Below are positions 1 through 5,072 of a DNA stretch of 5,072 bases, piece after piece. Each line of letters starts with the position of its first letter. Positions within the stretch are counted from its first letter, which is position 1. The position numbers were made by a program, and so were the translations under genes. The DNA lies in NCBI GenBank assembly GCA_035541035.1, contig DATLFO010000036.1, positions 1-5,072 of the forward strand. The letters run 5' to 3'. Under the pieces are notes generated by a model, which was not told the origin of the DNA, searched no databases, and was given only the letters and a program-made list of their open reading frames with translations. This stretch comes from DASWHR01 sp035541035. Its GTDB lineage: Bacteria > Actinomycetota > AC-67.

Positions 1-12
1 ATCTGGGCCCGG

Positions 13-51
13 GGCCGGTGTCAGGCCGGTGTCAGGCCGGTGTCAGGCCGG
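13..51. repeat. 11-bp tandem repeat, about 3.5 copies
   Basis: Three exact consecutive copies of GGCCGGTGTCA occupy 13-23, 24-34 and 35-45, and a partial copy (GGCCGG) follows at 46-51. Short GGGCCC-containing stretches (5-10 and 51-56) bracket the array. The period of 11 is not a multiple of three, so this is not a coding repeat, and no credible reading frame crosses it. The function is unknown. It could be a slippage-generated minisatellite or the remnant of a REP-like palindromic element. Confidence 0.9.
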
Positions 52-71
52 GGCCCGGCTCGCGGGAGCAA

Positions 72-97
72 GGACCCTGGATCCCGAGAGGGGGTCC
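72..97. repeat. Short GC-rich inverted repeat (GGACCC/GGGTCC)
   Basis: GGACCC at 72-77 is the reverse complement of GGGTCC at 92-97, with a 14-base spacer that contains a GGATCC palindrome at 79-84. The right arm also sits in the self-complementary GGGGTCCCC (91-99). It is a weak structure by itself, but it lies beside the much longer inverted repeat at 102-154 and may belong to the same intergenic element. Confidence 0.4.
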
Positions 98-101
98 CCA
101 T

Positions 102-154
102 ACCCTGTGCAACCAAGTTGCAGAGGGTGTGGTTGCAACTTGGTTGCACAGGGT
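102..154 (-). terminator. Perfect 21-bp inverted repeat, likely terminator or REP-like hairpin
   Basis: The left arm 102-122 and right arm 134-154 are exact reverse complements over 21 bases, separated by an 11-nt loop (123-133). The hairpin starts 35 bases beyond the stop codon of the minus-strand glycosyltransferase, where a 3'-end structure would be expected. No T-tract follows on either strand, so it is not a canonical intrinsic terminator; U-less hairpin terminators are, however, described in actinobacteria. Each arm contains a smaller palindrome (TGCAACCAAGTTGCA at 108-122 and TGCAACTTGGTTGCA at 134-148), so two small hairpins can compete with the long one. The repeat is certain. Its role as terminator, mRNA-stabilising stem or mobile REP-like unit is inferred. 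Confidence 0.6.
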
Positions 155-189
155 CCGGGAGGGGTCACCCGGTGGCGGGCGGAGGCCGG

Positions 190-1704
190 CTATGAGGCGG
201 CGCGATAGACGCGGGCGAGGGGGAGGCCGGCGACGCGGATCTCGTGGAGCGGCTCCGCGTCCCGGTAGCGGGCCCAGATCGTGTCGTAGCGGCCGGTCTG
301 CAGGCTCGAGAGGTAGAACAGCACCAGATCGGGCTGCGGGCCGTCTGGCGTCATCAGAGCGCTTTCCTCGATCCGGATGACGTCGCCCTCGTAAAAGTCC
401 ACGAACGGGTGCATGCGGGTGGTGGCGACGGTGGCGCCGGAGAGCTCGGGCATGCGATGCAGGTCGCGGGCGGCCTCGTCCAGGCCGTCGCCCCAGCCGA
501 CGGTCAGCACATGCTTGGCGGTGGCGGGACCGCCGACGGCCCAGTTGTAGGACTCCTGCTCGTAGGGATGCAGGGCCAGGCCGGGCGCAGCGTGCAGCGC
601 GGCCAGGGCGATCGCGGCGGCGGCGATGACGGCGCGGGAGCGGCCGCGCAGCTGATGGGCGATGAAGATGCCGGCGGCCAGATACGCCAAGCCGTAGCCG
701 GGCAGGCCGTAGCGATCGCCCTTCTTGGCTCCGACGGTCATCATCACGACGAAGCCCAGGCCGAGCGCCAGCAGGCGCAGCGCATCGCGGGCGGCGGGCT
801 CGGTGGCGCGGCGGCGGGCCGCCCAGACCGTGGCGGCGATCACGGCCGGCAGCGTCACGATGGTGGCGCGCCAGATGAAGGCGACCGGATAGAACAGCGG
901 GCCCGGATCACGGACGTGACGGCCCAGGAAGAACGCGTCACCCGCGTCGGTCGCCCCTTTTCCGGTGCTGGAGATCAGCAGCGAAAGCGGCTTCCACGGC
1001 CACACCCAGATCACCGGCCACGCGACCACGAAGACTGCGACGGCGGGCCACAGCCAATGCAGGAAGCGCTGCTTGATGCCGCTGCCGTCGCGCCACAGCA
1101 GGATCAGCGTCGCCGGAACCAGGAACGCGCTCGGCTGCTTGGTGAGGAACGCGACCCCCGCAAGCACACCGCTCCACCGCAGCCAGCCTCGATCGTTCAG
1201 CCGAAGCGCGCGCATCAGCGCGAGCAGCGATGCCGCCATCGCGACCGTCAGCAGGCCGTCCAGATGCAGCACGCGCTGGTTCGCGATCAGAAACGGATCG
1301 AATGCCAGCAACATCGCGCCGGCCGAACCCGCGAACAACCCGAACAGCGAGGCCGCGAGCCACCAGACCAACACCAGCAAGCCCACGTCCGCCACCGCCA
1401 TCGCGATGCGGGCGCGCGCGTAGCGGTCGCGCAAGGGTGCGTTCTCGGGCAGCGTCTTCTGCGCCAGGCCGCCGATCCACATCGTGGTCACGCCCGGATG
1501 GCCGCTCGCCCACGCATCGTCCAAGCGTCCGTCGAAAACCGCCTCGATGAAGTTCGCGCTGCGATCGATCCACAGCGTCTCGTCGATCGTAATCGCCTCG
1601 GATGGGTTCGCCACCCGCGGAACGAGCGCCGCAAACGCGACCAGCAGAACCAACGGCCAGCGCATCGCGCGGGTCGTCTTGGTCTGAATCGTGGGTGTCG
1701 CCAT
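190..1704 (-). CDS. GT-C fold membrane glycosyltransferase (GT39/PMT-like)
   Basis: This 504-residue integral membrane protein probably transfers a sugar from a polyprenyl-phosphate-sugar donor to an acceptor on the outer face of the membrane. After a first membrane segment (about 14-32), the first extracytoplasmic loop carries the acidic pair D41-E42 (TIDETLW), the usual position of the GT-C catalytic acid, and then SGHPGVTTMW (67-76). Roughly nine to eleven hydrophobic segments run to about residue 373. They include FDPF (135-138), LHLDG (146-150), a TKQPS turn (188-192) and KKGDRYGLPGY (327-337), which resembles the lipid-phosphate-binding K..RY region of PMT/ArnT-type enzymes. Residues from about 380 to 504 look soluble and extracytoplasmic. 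The ATG start at 1704 gives a good N-terminal membrane helix, and no Shine-Dalgarno sequence precedes it. It is transcribed away from the helicase gene and appears monocistronic within the window. The acceptor (protein, lipid or polysaccharide) cannot be told from sequence. Family assignment is confident; substrate is not. Confidence 0.85.
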   Translation of the reverse strand: MATPTIQTKTTRAMRWPLVLLVAFAALVPRVANPSEAITIDETLWIDRSANFIEAVFDGRLDDAWASGHPGVTTMWIGGLAQKTLPENAPLRDRYARARIAMAVADVGLLVLVWWLAASLFGLFAGSAGAMLLAFDPFLIANQRVLHLDGLLTVAMAASLLALMRALRLNDRGWLRWSGVLAGVAFLTKQPSAFLVPATLILLWRDGSGIKQRFLHWLWPAVAVFVVAWPVIWVWPWKPLSLLISSTGKGATDAGDAFFLGRHVRDPGPLFYPVAFIWRATIVTLPAVIAATVWAARRRATEPAARDALRLLALGLGFVVMMTVGAKKGDRYGLPGYGLAYLAAGIFIAHQLRGRSRAVIAAAAIALAALHAAPGLALHPYEQESYNWAVGGPATAKHVLTVGWGDGLDEAARDLHRMPELSGATVATTRMHPFVDFYEGDVIRIEESALMTPDGPQPDLVLFYLSSLQTGRYDTIWARYRDAEPLHEIRVAGLPLARVYRAAS

Positions 1705-1718
1705 CGCCGGTCGGCCGG

Positions 1719-1724
1719 ATCATA
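1719..1724 (-). promoter_or_regulatory. Candidate -10 box for the glycosyltransferase gene
   Basis: Read on the minus strand, bases 1724 to 1719 spell TATGAT, five of six matches to the sigma-A -10 consensus TATAAT. A start of transcription about 7-8 bases downstream (near A1711) would leave a leader of only about seven bases before the ATG at 1704, consistent with the missing Shine-Dalgarno sequence. No convincing -35 hexamer is visible upstream, where the helicase coding sequence already begins. This is inference from motif and spacing. Confidence 0.35.
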
Positions 1725-1730
1725 GATAAT
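1725..1730 (+). promoter_or_regulatory. Candidate -10 box for the helicase gene
   Basis: GATAAT matches TATAAT at five of six positions. Transcription beginning 7-8 bases further on would start at about 1737-1738, exactly where a second in-frame ATG (1738) lies, giving a leaderless mRNA. The box overlaps the first possible ATG (1729), so if it is the real promoter, translation must start at 1738. It abuts the oppositely oriented TATGAT box with no gap. A -35 element is not recognisable. Confidence 0.35.
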
Positions 1731-3936
1731 GCCGGTCATGGACTCCGCATCCACGGCCGCCGGGCCGCTCGATCTGCTTGCCGACCTGAATCCGCCGCAA
1801 CGGGACGCGGTCGCGCACGGCGACGGGCCGCTGCTGGTCGTGGCCGGCGCGGGAAGCGGCAAGACCAAGGTCATCACCAACCGGATCGCGTACCTGATCC
1901 GCGAACGGCACGAATCGCCGTTCTCGATCCTGGCGATCACCTTCACCAACAAGGCCGCGGCCGAGATGAAAGAGCGCGTCGGCCGGCTGGTCGGGGACCG
2001 GCTGGGAAACGCGATGTGGGTGATGACGTTCCACTCGGCGTGTGCGCGGCTGCTGCGCCGCGAAGCCGCACGGCTGGGCTACACGTCCAGCTTCACGATC
2101 TACGACGCCTCCGACAGCGAGCGGCTGGTCCGCTTCTGCATGGACGACCTCGAGATCGACACGCGCCGGTTCACGCCCCGTCAGATCCACAACGCGATCG
2201 GCAAGCTGAAAGACGATCTGGTGGACGAAGACACCTTCGCCGAGCGCGCCTCGTCGTACGTCGAGCGCGCGATCAGCGACGTCTATCGCGCGTACCAAGC
2301 CCGGCTGCGCAAGGCGAACGCGATGGACTTCGACGACCTGATCTTCAACACCGTGCATCTGTTCCGGCTGTTCCCGGACGTGCTGACCGGCTATCAGGAC
2401 CGCTTCAAACACATCCTGGTGGATGAGTTCCAGGACACCAATCCGGCGCAGTTCCGACTGGTGGCGATGCTGGCCGGCCGCGACCGCAATGTCTGCGCGG
2501 TCGGCGACCTGGACCAGTCGATCTACAAGTTCCGCGGTGCCGACTTTCGCAACGTCATGAAGTTCGAAGAAGAGTTTCCGGACACGCGCGTGATCACGCT
2601 CGAGCAGAACTATCGCTCGACGCAGACGATCCTGGCCGCCGCGAACGCGGTCATCGAAAACAACCGGATGCGCAAGCCGAAGAACCTGTGGACCGACTCG
2701 GGCGGCGGCGACAAGATCGTCCGGTATCTGGGCGACGACGAGCGCGACGAGTCGATCTGGATCACCCGCGAGATCCAGCGCCTGCACGACGACGAAGGCT
2801 ACGCCTTCCGGGACATCGCGATCTTCTACCGGACCAACGCGCAGTCGCGCGTCCTGGAAGAGATCTTTATGCGCTACGGCATGCCCTACAAGGTCATCGG
2901 CTCGCTCAAGTTCTACGACCGCAAAGAGATCAAGGACGCGATCGCGTATCTGCGCGTGCTGATCAACCCGGCCGACGAGGTCTCGCTCAAGCGCATCATC
3001 AACGTGCCCAAGCGCGGCATCGGCGAGCAGACCGTCGCCGCCCTGGAACGATTCGCGGGCGCGCAAGAGATTCCGCTGGGCGTCGCGATCGACCGCGTGG
3101 ACGAGATCGAAGACTTGCAGAACCGTGCGCGCGGCGGCGTCGCCGAGGTCGCCGGGCTGCTGACGCTGCTGCGCGAACGGGTCGAACGGAACGACGGCGT
3201 CGCCGAGATTCTGGAGGCGACGCTGGAGCGCAGCGGCTACGTCGCCGAGCTGGAGTCCGAGCGCTCGATCGAAGCGCTCGGCCGCGTCGAGAACCTCAAA
3301 GAGCTGATCGGCGTCGCCCGCGAATTCGACGAAGCAAACGCCGAGCTGGGCCTGCGCGAGTTCCTCGAGCAGATCTCGCTGGTATCCGACACCGACGAGC
3401 TGGAAGACGAGTCCGGCGCCGTCACGATGATGACCGTGCACATCGCCAAAGGCCTTGAGTTTCCGGCCGTGTTCATCGTCGGCCTGGAAGACGGCGTGTT
3501 TCCGCACGCCCGCTCGATGGCCGACCCGGACGAGCTGGAAGAGGAACGCCGCCTGATCTACGTCGGCATCACTCGCGCGAAGAAGCGCCTGTATCTGACG
3601 CACGCGTTCAGCCGCAGCCTGTGGGGCGGCAGCAACTACAACCCGCCGTCACGCTTTCTGCATGAGATCCCGACCGAGCTGATCGAGCCCGCGGGCCGTG
3701 ACGCGGGCGGCGGTTCGTCGGGCGGTGGCTCGCGGATCGCCGCGCGGCCCACCCCCGAACCAAAGGGCGGAACGCTAAACGCAGTCGCCGTGGGCGACGA
3801 GGTGTACCACGACGTGTTCGGCAAGGGAATCGTCAGCGCGGTCAGCGGCATGGGCGGCAACGCCGAGGCCACCATCGAATTCGCCGGCGGCCCCAAGCGC
3901 CTCCTGCTCGCGTACGCCCCGCTGCAGAAGACATAG
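1729..3936 (+). CDS. pcrA: UvrD/PcrA-type superfamily 1A 3'-5' DNA helicase
   Basis: This complete ATP-dependent DNA helicase has 735 residues, a normal PcrA/UvrD length. Such enzymes unwind DNA in nucleotide excision repair, replication restart and removal of stalled RNA polymerase. SF1A motifs appear in order: Q-motif LNPPQRDAV (20-28), Walker A AGAGSGKTK (39-47), Ia ITFTNKAAAEM (70-80), Ib TFHSACARLLR (100-110), Walker B VDEFQD (231-236), III VGDLDQSIYKFRGAD (258-272), IVa LEQNYRST (291-298), IV FYRTNAQSR (366-374), V TVHIAKGLEFP (569-579) and VI YVGITRAKKRLYL (611-623). A Gly/Ser-rich linker (about 655-682) leads to a C-terminal Tudor-like module, VGDEVYHDVFGKGIVSAV (688-705) through LLLAYAPLQK (725-734), the PcrA tail that binds RNA polymerase. 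ATG 1729 is the longest start. ATG 1738 (732 residues) is a serious alternative because a -10-like box overlaps 1729, and neither has a Shine-Dalgarno sequence. It is divergent from the glycosyltransferase, 24 bp away. RecB-like or Rep-like assignment is less likely given the tail. The exact paralogue (PcrA/UvrD1) is inferred. Confidence 0.95.
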   Translation: MPVMDSASTAAGPLDLLADLNPPQRDAVAHGDGPLLVVAGAGSGKTKVITNRIAYLIRERHESPFSILAITFTNKAAAEMKERVGRLVGDRLGNAMWVMTFHSACARLLRREAARLGYTSSFTIYDASDSERLVRFCMDDLEIDTRRFTPRQIHNAIGKLKDDLVDEDTFAERASSYVERAISDVYRAYQARLRKANAMDFDDLIFNTVHLFRLFPDVLTGYQDRFKHILVDEFQDTNPAQFRLVAMLAGRDRNVCAVGDLDQSIYKFRGADFRNVMKFEEEFPDTRVITLEQNYRSTQTILAAANAVIENNRMRKPKNLWTDSGGGDKIVRYLGDDERDESIWITREIQRLHDDEGYAFRDIAIFYRTNAQSRVLEEIFMRYGMPYKVIGSLKFYDRKEIKDAIAYLRVLINPADEVSLKRIINVPKRGIGEQTVAALERFAGAQEIPLGVAIDRVDEIEDLQNRARGGVAEVAGLLTLLRERVERNDGVAEILEATLERSGYVAELESERSIEALGRVENLKELIGVAREFDEANAELGLREFLEQISLVSDTDELEDESGAVTMMTVHIAKGLEFPAVFIVGLEDGVFPHARSMADPDELEEERRLIYVGITRAKKRLYLTHAFSRSLWGGSNYNPPSRFLHEIPTELIEPAGRDAGGGSSGGGSRIAARPTPEPKGGTLNAVAVGDEVYHDVFGKGIVSAVSGMGGNAEATIEFAGGPKRLLLAYAPLQKT

Positions 3937-3945
3937 CAGCAGCGA

Positions 3946-3965
3946 GCCCCGTGGCGACGCGGGGC
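3946..3965 (+). terminator. GC-rich hairpin with GCGA (GNRA) loop after the helicase gene
   Basis: GCCCCGTG (3946-3953) pairs with CGCGGGGC (3958-3965). It forms an 8-bp stem with one G-U wobble, closed by the tetraloop GCGA, which fits the stable GNRA class. It begins 9 bases after the helicase TAG. No T-tract follows, only the palindrome CTTCGAAG at 3969-3976. The position and stability suggest transcription termination or 3'-end protection that separates the helicase from the sigma-factor unit. Termination itself is inferred. Confidence 0.55.
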
Positions 3966-4028
3966 GGCCTTCGAAGTGGCTCCGCAGGCGACCGACACCG
4001 AACGGCCTCGCCGTGCATCTAGGATGCG

Positions 4029-4544
4029 ATGGAGGTGGCGGAGAGCTCTTTGGAGACCGGCGAGTCGCTGCGGCGGCTCGAGCGGCTCTACGTGCGGCAC
4101 GCCGGTCCCGCGATCAGGCTGGCGTACTTGCTTTGCGGTGACCGGCATCTGGCCGAAGATCTGGTGCAGGACGCGTTCGTGCGGCTGGCGGGCCGCTTCG
4201 CGGACCTGCGTGACGCCGATGCATTCCAAGCGTACCTGCGGCGCACCGTCATCAACCAAGCGAAGATGCACGGCCGGCGCCGAAACCTGGAGCGCCGGCG
4301 TCTCGAAGAGCTCTCGACCCGTCCGGCGCCGCATGCCACCGACACCGACTCGGTGGCCGACCGCGCCACGCTGCGCGCGGCGTTGCTGGCGCTGCCCTAT
4401 CGGCAGCGCGCCGCGATCGTCCTTCGCTATTACGCCGACCTGTCCGAGGCGCAGGCCGCCGAGGCGCTCGGCTGCGGGCCGGCCGCGCTGCGATCGCTCG
4501 TCGCGCGCGGCATGCAAACGTTGCGTGAGAAAGTCTCGAGGTGA
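4029..4544 (+). CDS. ECF (group 4) RNA polymerase sigma factor, SigE-like
   Basis: This is a 171-residue extracytoplasmic-function sigma factor, which directs RNA polymerase to a small regulon, usually in response to an envelope signal relayed by a partner protein. The sigma-2 domain spans about 18-86: RLAYLLCGDRHLAEDLVQDAF (about 30-50) is the core-binding region 2.1-2.2, and FQAYLRRTVINQAKMHGRRR (66-85) covers the -10-recognition region. A loose acidic linker (about 87-112) joins it to sigma-4 (about 115-169), whose helix-turn-helix lies in LSEAQAAEALGCGPAALRSL (138-157). There is no C-terminal extension of the ECF41/SnoaL type. The ATG at 4029 has only AGGA four bases upstream. An in-frame TTG at 4050, with GGAG six bases before it, would give 164 residues and leave sigma-2 intact. 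The stop codon overlaps the ribosome site of the downstream membrane-protein gene, so the two are probably one operon. The regulon and signal are unknown. Confidence 0.93.
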   Translation: MEVAESSLETGESLRRLERLYVRHAGPAIRLAYLLCGDRHLAEDLVQDAFVRLAGRFADLRDADAFQAYLRRTVINQAKMHGRRRNLERRRLEELSTRPAPHATDTDSVADRATLRAALLALPYRQRAAIVLRYYADLSEAQAAEALGCGPAALRSLVARGMQTLREKVSR

Positions 4545-4545
4545 T
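4538..4545 (+). promoter_or_regulatory. Shine-Dalgarno sequence overlapping the sigma-factor stop codon
   Basis: GAGGTGAT is an extended complement of the 16S rRNA 3' tail, and it contains the sigma gene's last codon AGG and its TGA stop (4539-4544). The AGG core ends eight bases before GTG 4550, a good spacing, so it decides that start over the upstream in-frame GTG at 4541, which lies inside the ribosome site itself. Ribosomes terminating on the sigma gene would be placed directly on this site. Confidence 0.6.
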
Positions 4546-4549
4546 TGTC

Positions 4550-5072
4550 GTGGAATCCGAAATCCGAGAGCTGCTTCGGTCGATGGGCACCGAGGTGCCC
4601 GAGCCGGCGGCGCCGCCACCCGGCTTGCGGTCGCGCGCCCGGAGGCGTCGCGCCCGCAACGCGCTTGCCGCCGGTCTGGCATCGGCGGTGCTCGTCTATG
4701 GCGCGGCCGCGCTTGCCTCGGGCGTATTCGATCGTCGCGACGTGGCTGTGCCGGCCGCGTGCGACCAGGATTGGACGTCGGAGACGATTGCGGTGAACGC
4801 GACTCCGCTCGTCGCTGTCGAGGTGATCGCCTCCGACGATGTGTGGATCGCGGGTCAACGGCCGGGCGGTGGCAACGGCTCTCTGGGATCGGCCGGACTG
4901 GTCATGAGGCATTGGGATGGAACCTCGTGGGAAACCGCCTCCGTGTCGATCGACGGAGCATCGGACTTCTCGGTGTTTTCGATCAGCGCCGCCGCCTCGG
5001 ACGACGTGTGGGCAGCCGGTTCGATCACCCACGGCGAGTCCTACGAGTCCCGGCGGGTCGAAGGGTTGCTGC
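4550..5072 (+). CDS. Single-pass membrane protein with beta-propeller-like repeats, candidate anti-sigma partner (3' end missing)
   Basis: The frame stays open for 174 codons to the window edge, so the gene is truncated by the window. Residues 1-37 are cytoplasmic: a short helix-prone start (ESEIRELLRSMG), a Pro-rich stretch, then the basic RSRARRRRARN (27-37). Residues 38-60 form one hydrophobic membrane segment, and the Arg cluster before it predicts N-in/C-out topology. A lone Cys (71) follows. The outside part shows recurring motifs: SDDVWIAG (95-102), HWDGTSW (121-127) and SDDVWAAG (150-157). The SDDVW period of 55 residues is typical of propeller-like repeats found in large secreted actinobacterial and Chloroflexi proteins. 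GTG 4550 was chosen for its strong ribosome site; GTG 4541 would overlap the sigma stop as GTGA and add three residues. Position directly after an ECF sigma gene suggests an anti-sigma or signal-sensing role. The cytoplasmic part has no His or Cys, so the zinc HxxxCxxC anti-sigma motif is absent. The role is inference, and a secreted product of the sigma regulon is the main alternative. Confidence 0.8.
   Translation, partial: MESEIRELLRSMGTEVPEPAAPPPGLRSRARRRRARNALAAGLASAVLVYGAAALASGVFDRRDVAVPAACDQDWTSETIAVNATPLVAVEVIASDDVWIAGQRPGGGNGSLGSAGLVMRHWDGTSWETASVSIDGASDFSVFSISAAASDDVWAAGSITHGESYESRRVEGLL

Noticed and set aside
13..51. Could the tandem repeat be a CRISPR array?
   Set aside because: The units are 11 bp and directly adjacent, without spacers, and no cas gene is present.
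18..380. A 120-codon plus-strand frame starting in the tandem repeat
   Set aside because: It runs through the 11-bp repeat and the hairpin and into the antisense of the glycosyltransferase. The product is Arg/Gly-rich and there is no ribosome site.
244..1725. A 493-codon open frame on the plus strand opposite the glycosyltransferase
   Set aside because: Its composition (Gln, Arg, Gly, Ala, His rich) is low-complexity antisense, with no hydrophobic segments or motifs. The minus-strand frame has a coherent membrane topology and GT-C motifs.
1720..3603. A 627-codon open frame on the minus strand opposite the helicase
   Set aside because: It is the antisense shadow of a high-GC gene. The plus strand carries every SF1A helicase motif, while the minus translation is rich in Val, Arg, Asp, Gln and His without recognisable domains.
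3999..4024. A CGAAC...TAGG arrangement that might be an ECF autoregulatory promoter
   Set aside because: CGAAC is only partly like the usual ECF -35 (GGAAC), and no CGT-type -10 lies at the right spacing, so autoregulation cannot be supported from sequence.
3636..4682. A 348-codon minus-strand frame spanning the helicase end, the gap and the sigma gene
   Set aside because: It crosses the hairpin and two confident plus-strand genes, and its product is Arg/Pro/Ala-rich without a domain.
4545..4796. An 83-codon plus-strand frame with a nearby ATG start overlapping the membrane-protein gene
   Set aside because: It is out of frame with the longer open frame from 4550, which has a strong ribosome site, a membrane helix and repeat motifs.

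Overview
The window is GC-rich and tightly packed. It looks like chromosomal DNA of an actinobacterium or a similar high-GC lineage. The grounds are strong G/C preference at third codon positions, start sites without Shine-Dalgarno sequences, a PcrA/UvrD1-type helicase with an RNA-polymerase-binding tail, and a SigE-like ECF sigma factor. The sequence does not let me name a genus. A Thermoleophilia-like origin is a guess from the general look of the proteins and the palindromic intergenic DNA.

Layout from left to right. Bases 1-189 hold no gene I can support, but they contain a 3.5-copy 11-bp tandem repeat and a perfect 21-bp inverted repeat with an 11-nt loop. That inverted repeat lies just past the stop codon of the first gene. 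Bases 190-1704 (minus strand) encode a polytopic GT-C (GT39/PMT-like) membrane glycosyltransferase. A 24-bp gap follows, with back-to-back promoter-like -10 boxes. Bases 1729-3936 (plus strand) encode a complete UvrD/PcrA-type 3'-5' DNA helicase. A GC-rich hairpin with a GNRA-type loop follows it. Bases 4029-4544 (plus strand) encode a small ECF sigma factor. From 4550 to the right edge (plus strand) runs a gene, cut off by the window, for a single-pass membrane protein with an Arg-rich cytoplasmic N-terminus and an extracellular beta-propeller-like repeat domain.

Functionally there are three units. The glycosyltransferase is a stand-alone envelope gene. The helicase is a DNA repair and transcription-conflict gene divergent from it. 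The sigma factor and membrane protein form a translationally coupled pair, because the second gene's Shine-Dalgarno sequence is built from the sigma factor's last codon and stop codon. This pair is the most interesting part of the window. It has the architecture of a sigma/anti-sigma signalling switch, but the presumed anti-sigma partner lacks a zinc-binding anti-sigma motif and carries a WD/Asp-box-like repeat ectodomain. No tRNA, rRNA, CRISPR array or transposase gene was seen.
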